IMG/VR virus record: IMGVR_UViG_3300030107_000262
Coordinates: 1-25,803 of that record
Length of the DNA stretch: 25,803 nucleotides
Reading direction: 5' to 3' (one strand)
DNA from: a virus
The translations under genes were made by a program, and so were the position numbers. Under the pieces are notes generated by a model. It was not told where the DNA came from. It ran no database searches and saw only the letters and a list, made by a program, of their open reading frames with translations. Shown piece by piece: positions 23,005 through 25,803 of the stretch (the first letter of the stretch is position 1; each line of letters begins with the position of its first letter).

Positions 23005-23640
23005 ATGAGATATGAAGCAAAACCACCAGTAAGTATGTACGATGATAGTAAACCCGATCCGGGTTCTATAGAAGCGTTAGATCCTCACTCTTCTCCTATT
23101 CCGGGACAGAGTTTAACAATGAGACCGGGCAGTCAAAAGTTTGAAAGACCTCCACAGTTTACAAATCCAGATGATTGTATTATGTTTGTTTTAGATAGGA
23201 TAGAACAAAATCATAATGTTAAAGAAGATTATCTAAGACAGATGGCTTCTGGTGTTCCTGTAGAATACATTGTAAATACAATATCTTTTGTGGGTTTTTC
23301 AGAGGGTATGTGGAGCCCTGACGTAGCAGAACTAATAAAACCACCGCTAGCCATGTATTTTATGATGATGGGTCTAGAAGAAGAAATACCTGTGGTGTTG
23401 TTCAATCCTGAAGCAAAGGACAATAGTAAAATATCTGATGAAGAGATTATGGAAAATATGCAACAGCTTAATCCACAGGCTTTTAATTACATACAGCAAA
23501 GGGCTCAGGGTATGCAAGCTGTGCCTGAAGAGGAACAAGGATTTTTAGATATGTTATCTACAGAAGGAGGGCCGGCTGCTGAAGAAGGGGCAGGCGAATT
23601 ACCAGTCGATGAAACTATACCACAGGAAGGGATGATATAA
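23005..23640 (+). CDS. Hypothetical acidic virion-associated protein
   Basis: A 211-residue acidic protein starting 4 nt after the previous stop. The N-terminal 55 residues are Pro/Ser/Asp-rich. Residues 55-130 form a compact helical region: DCIMFVLDRIEQNHNVKEDY, PVEYIVNTISFVGFSEGMWS (75-94) and VAELIKPPLAMYFMMMGLEE, the last hydrophobic enough for a buried helix but not a good membrane segment. The C-terminus is Glu/Gln/Met-rich and disordered-looking (YIQQRAQGMQAVPEEEQGF and onward to the end). The next gene starts 1 nt after its stop. Family unknown; context suggests a partner of the large protein that follows, perhaps in the capsid core. Confidence 0.6.
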   Translation: MRYEAKPPVSMYDDSKPDPGSIEALDPHSSPIPGQSLTMRPGSQKFERPPQFTNPDDCIMFVLDRIEQNHNVKEDYLRQMASGVPVEYIVNTISFVGFSEGMWSPDVAELIKPPLAMYFMMMGLEEEIPVVLFNPEAKDNSKISDEEIMENMQQLNPQAFNYIQQRAQGMQAVPEEEQGFLDMLSTEGGPAAEEGAGELPVDETIPQEGMI

Positions 23641-23641
23641 T

Positions 23642-25803
23642 ATGCCAATATTACCAGCATTTGTAGGAGGAATAGCAACAGGAGTAAATGCTAATGCTGC
23701 TATGGAAAAACAAGCAGCGTTAGATTTAAAAACAAAAACAGCAGTGGCTAATGCAACAGCAGGTCTTACTGCAGCGGAGGAGAATCAAATATTTAAAACG
23801 GGTGTAACACATCATAAGTTTGGATATAATTTAGAAGATATGTTTAAAAATCATTTTACACACTCCAAGTTTAAAGACATCAAAGGAGAAAAAAATCAAA
23901 ATCTTGCTTTATTAAATGCTAATGTAGGAATTTTAACAACACCTATACCGGGTCTTACAATTGATCAAGGAGAGTTTAAAGATAAAGATTTAAATGTATT
24001 ACAGTACGCAAAAGCTACTGGACAACAGGATAAAATAGAAAATATGGTGCGTCCTTTTATAGGTTATGTAAAAAGACATTTAGAAAACACTACAACAACT
24101 AGCGATGGCAGAGTATTTATGGAACCTGAAAATGCAATGCCCTTTACAACAGATAATAAATTTATAAAACAAGTCTGGTCAAACATGTGGTATAAAACTG
24201 ACAATTATCTTAATAATGCAACAATGAATATAATTTCAGCACCGGACTTTAGAGGTGCAGAGCTACAATCGAATGGTAATGTAGAAATTAAGATAAATTC
24301 TATAGATACAGAAAGTATGAACTCTTATCACACAGATGATAAATTTGCTAAAATGTACAGAGTTGATCCTATGAAATTAGCAAATATGTTTAGTTTAAGA
24401 TTTCATAACGGGGAATTATCTGCAAAAGAGTTTATTGTACAAGAAGTTCTTCAAGGAAAAGAAAGATTTAACCCTATGGTGGACAGAACAAAATTAACTA
24501 AAGAAGATAGGTCTAGACTTGACTATCAAACTAAATTTGAAATACAGTCAGATATTGCAGGTGTTTTTACGAACACTAAAAAAACAAAACTTACAAACCG
24601 TGATGTTCTTGACAGAAATAAAATTATGTTTTTATCTCAGTATTTTCAAAACCTAAGAAAAAAAGGTATGGATATTTCTGGTTTAGATATTATTGATATT
24701 ATTGGAAGTTTTTATGAAAAAGATCGTATTGTAAAAGGTAATGGTGAAACTTTAGGAAAATTAGGTTATGAAAAAGAACAAAAATTAGATAAATTATTTG
24801 AAACTATTCAAACTGATATAGCTAATATTCAAAAACCAAACCGAAGATTAGATAAAATGTTAACAACATTTGATGCAATAGAACAAGTAAACAGACAACT
24901 ACCGATGGGTGGTTTAGGAGGTTTAGTAATAACAACTAGAGGTATTTTAAGCACCGTAGAACAGCTCCCAGAGGCTAAAGACGCAGTAGGTCAATTTATG
25001 AGTCTTCATGAATCAAGACCACCAATGGATGATAGTCTTAGAGAAAAATTTAGTTTTATGAAATCTAGATTTGAAACTATTGAAGGGTATCAAAAATATA
25101 CACAATCAATACAAGATGATTACAAACTAATGTACAACCGTGAACAAAGTTTGTATAATCACATTAAAAATACATATTCAGGAAACGCAGCTAGATTTCA
25201 AGAAGCAGTAAGAAATGGAACAGACGAAAGAGGTGCTAATTTATTAAGAAATACAGCAGTTGCCACTATGAGATTTCATTCTTATCTTTTAGCTTTTGAT
25301 TTAGCTGCTGCTATTCAGGGCGGAGGAGACAGTAGAACTATTTCAGATAAGGACGTAGGCTTAATGCAGCAAGCGATCATGTGGAGATTTTTTACAAGCA
25401 ACATGGATTTTAAAGCTGTTCTTGGTGAAGTTAAACAAATGTTACAAACAAATTTAGATAATAAATTACTATTAGAAAAAGCTCAATTTGGTGATGTGTC
25501 TACTTTAATAGGTTATAAAATACTTACAGAAATGAGGCACAGAACTCCGGGAGGAAACACAATCAGTCAGACTATAACCAATTTAGCTTACAACGTTGCT
25601 GGAGAAGGCACTATAGAGGGAAAACAATTTGAAGAAAGCACAGGCACTTTTAAAAATAGTACAATTTATAATTATGTGTCAGGAGCAGATGACACCGGTG
25701 GGACAGCAACAACGTCTGATATAGAAGCGTTTATTAATGATGACTTTAAAAGAACAGCTCTTTTAGTAGATAAAAATACTTTTACACAAACAGGAGGTAC
25801 AAT
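23642..25803 (+). CDS. Large putative internal virion protein (partial, 3' end outside window)
   Basis: The frame opens at ATG 23642 and stays open for 720 codons to the window edge, with no stop, so the full protein is larger. The N-terminus MPILPAFVGGIATGVNANAA is Gly/Ala-rich and mildly hydrophobic, followed by a helical lysine-rich stretch. The body is hydrophilic and largely helical (for example YGYEKEQ-like and LDKLFETIQTDIANI segments), with one hydrophobic patch PMGGLGGLVITTRGIL in the middle and RFHSYLLAFDLAAAIQGG near the end. I see no transglycosylase or polymerase motif in this part. Size and position after the other internal proteins suggest the largest ejection protein, comparable in place to T7 gp16, though the sequence gives no direct homology that I can recognise. 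The start follows the upstream gene by 1 nt. Confidence 0.65.
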   Translation, partial: MPILPAFVGGIATGVNANAAMEKQAALDLKTKTAVANATAGLTAAEENQIFKTGVTHHKFGYNLEDMFKNHFTHSKFKDIKGEKNQNLALLNANVGILTTPIPGLTIDQGEFKDKDLNVLQYAKATGQQDKIENMVRPFIGYVKRHLENTTTTSDGRVFMEPENAMPFTTDNKFIKQVWSNMWYKTDNYLNNATMNIISAPDFRGAELQSNGNVEIKINSIDTESMNSYHTDDKFAKMYRVDPMKLANMFSLRFHNGELSAKEFIVQEVLQGKERFNPMVDRTKLTKEDRSRLDYQTKFEIQSDIAGVFTNTKKTKLTNRDVLDRNKIMFLSQYFQNLRKKGMDISGLDIIDIIGSFYEKDRIVKGNGETLGKLGYEKEQKLDKLFETIQTDIANIQKPNRRLDKMLTTFDAIEQVNRQLPMGGLGGLVITTRGILSTVEQLPEAKDAVGQFMSLHESRPPMDDSLREKFSFMKSRFETIEGYQKYTQSIQDDYKLMYNREQSLYNHIKNTYSGNAARFQEAVRNGTDERGANLLRNTAVATMRFHSYLLAFDLAAAIQGGGDSRTISDKDVGLMQQAIMWRFFTSNMDFKAVLGEVKQMLQTNLDNKLLLEKAQFGDVSTLIGYKILTEMRHRTPGGNTISQTITNLAYNVAGEGTIEGKQFEESTGTFKNSTIYNYVSGADDTGGTATTSDIEAFINDDFKRTALLVDKNTFTQTGGT

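Overview
The window looks like the late (structural and lysis) half of a tailed, probably short-tailed, bacteriophage genome or prophage. It is AT-rich, every gene is on the + strand, and genes are packed with gaps of 0-30 nt or small overlaps. Gene order (large terminase end, portal, scaffold, major capsid protein, two tail-tube genes, fibre, internal virion proteins) follows podovirus logic. Protein style resembles environmental marine phages: a fibre start with an SSSGIVDGGVIEASDLNNEF-type sequence, LamG and SPRY adhesins, and an adaptor of gp11 type. The lysis genes (holin, cytosolic GH24 lysozyme, virion transglycosylase) imply a Gram-negative-like host. A marine alphaproteobacterial host is a guess from style only. 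I see no tRNA, CRISPR, insertion sequence, attachment site or replication gene here.

Layout. 1-2513: the C-terminal end of the terminase large subunit, a 710-aa protein with a tyrosine-recombinase-like core, and a 77-aa protein. 2527-6169: portal, an 83-aa protein whose first 215 nt lie inside the portal gene in another frame, and a 494-aa virion protein with a glycine-rich hydrophobic stretch and an EF-hand-like loop. 6181-8791: holin, lysozyme, and a protein with a transglycosylase domain. 8792-8884: a GC-rich untranslated leader. 8885-11231: scaffold, major capsid protein, putative decoration protein, followed by a strong terminator-like hairpin. 11293-14111: a 56-aa protein, the tail adaptor (carrying an inserted carbohydrate-binding-like module) and the tail nozzle protein. 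14113-20065: a long repetitive fibre, LamG-like and SPRY-like adhesins that look like one protein split in two, and a fibre accessory protein. 20073-25803: a small secreted protein, a small membrane protein, then four probable internal/ejection proteins, the last running off the window.

How it works together. The terminase packages DNA through the portal into a shell built from scaffold and capsid protein. The adaptor and nozzle extend the portal into a short tail carrying fibre and adhesins. Internal proteins, including the transglycosylase, probably carry DNA across the envelope, and holin plus lysozyme release progeny. The least explained items are the recombinase-like protein, the gene overlapping the portal, the adaptor insertion, the split adhesin and the GC-rich leader.
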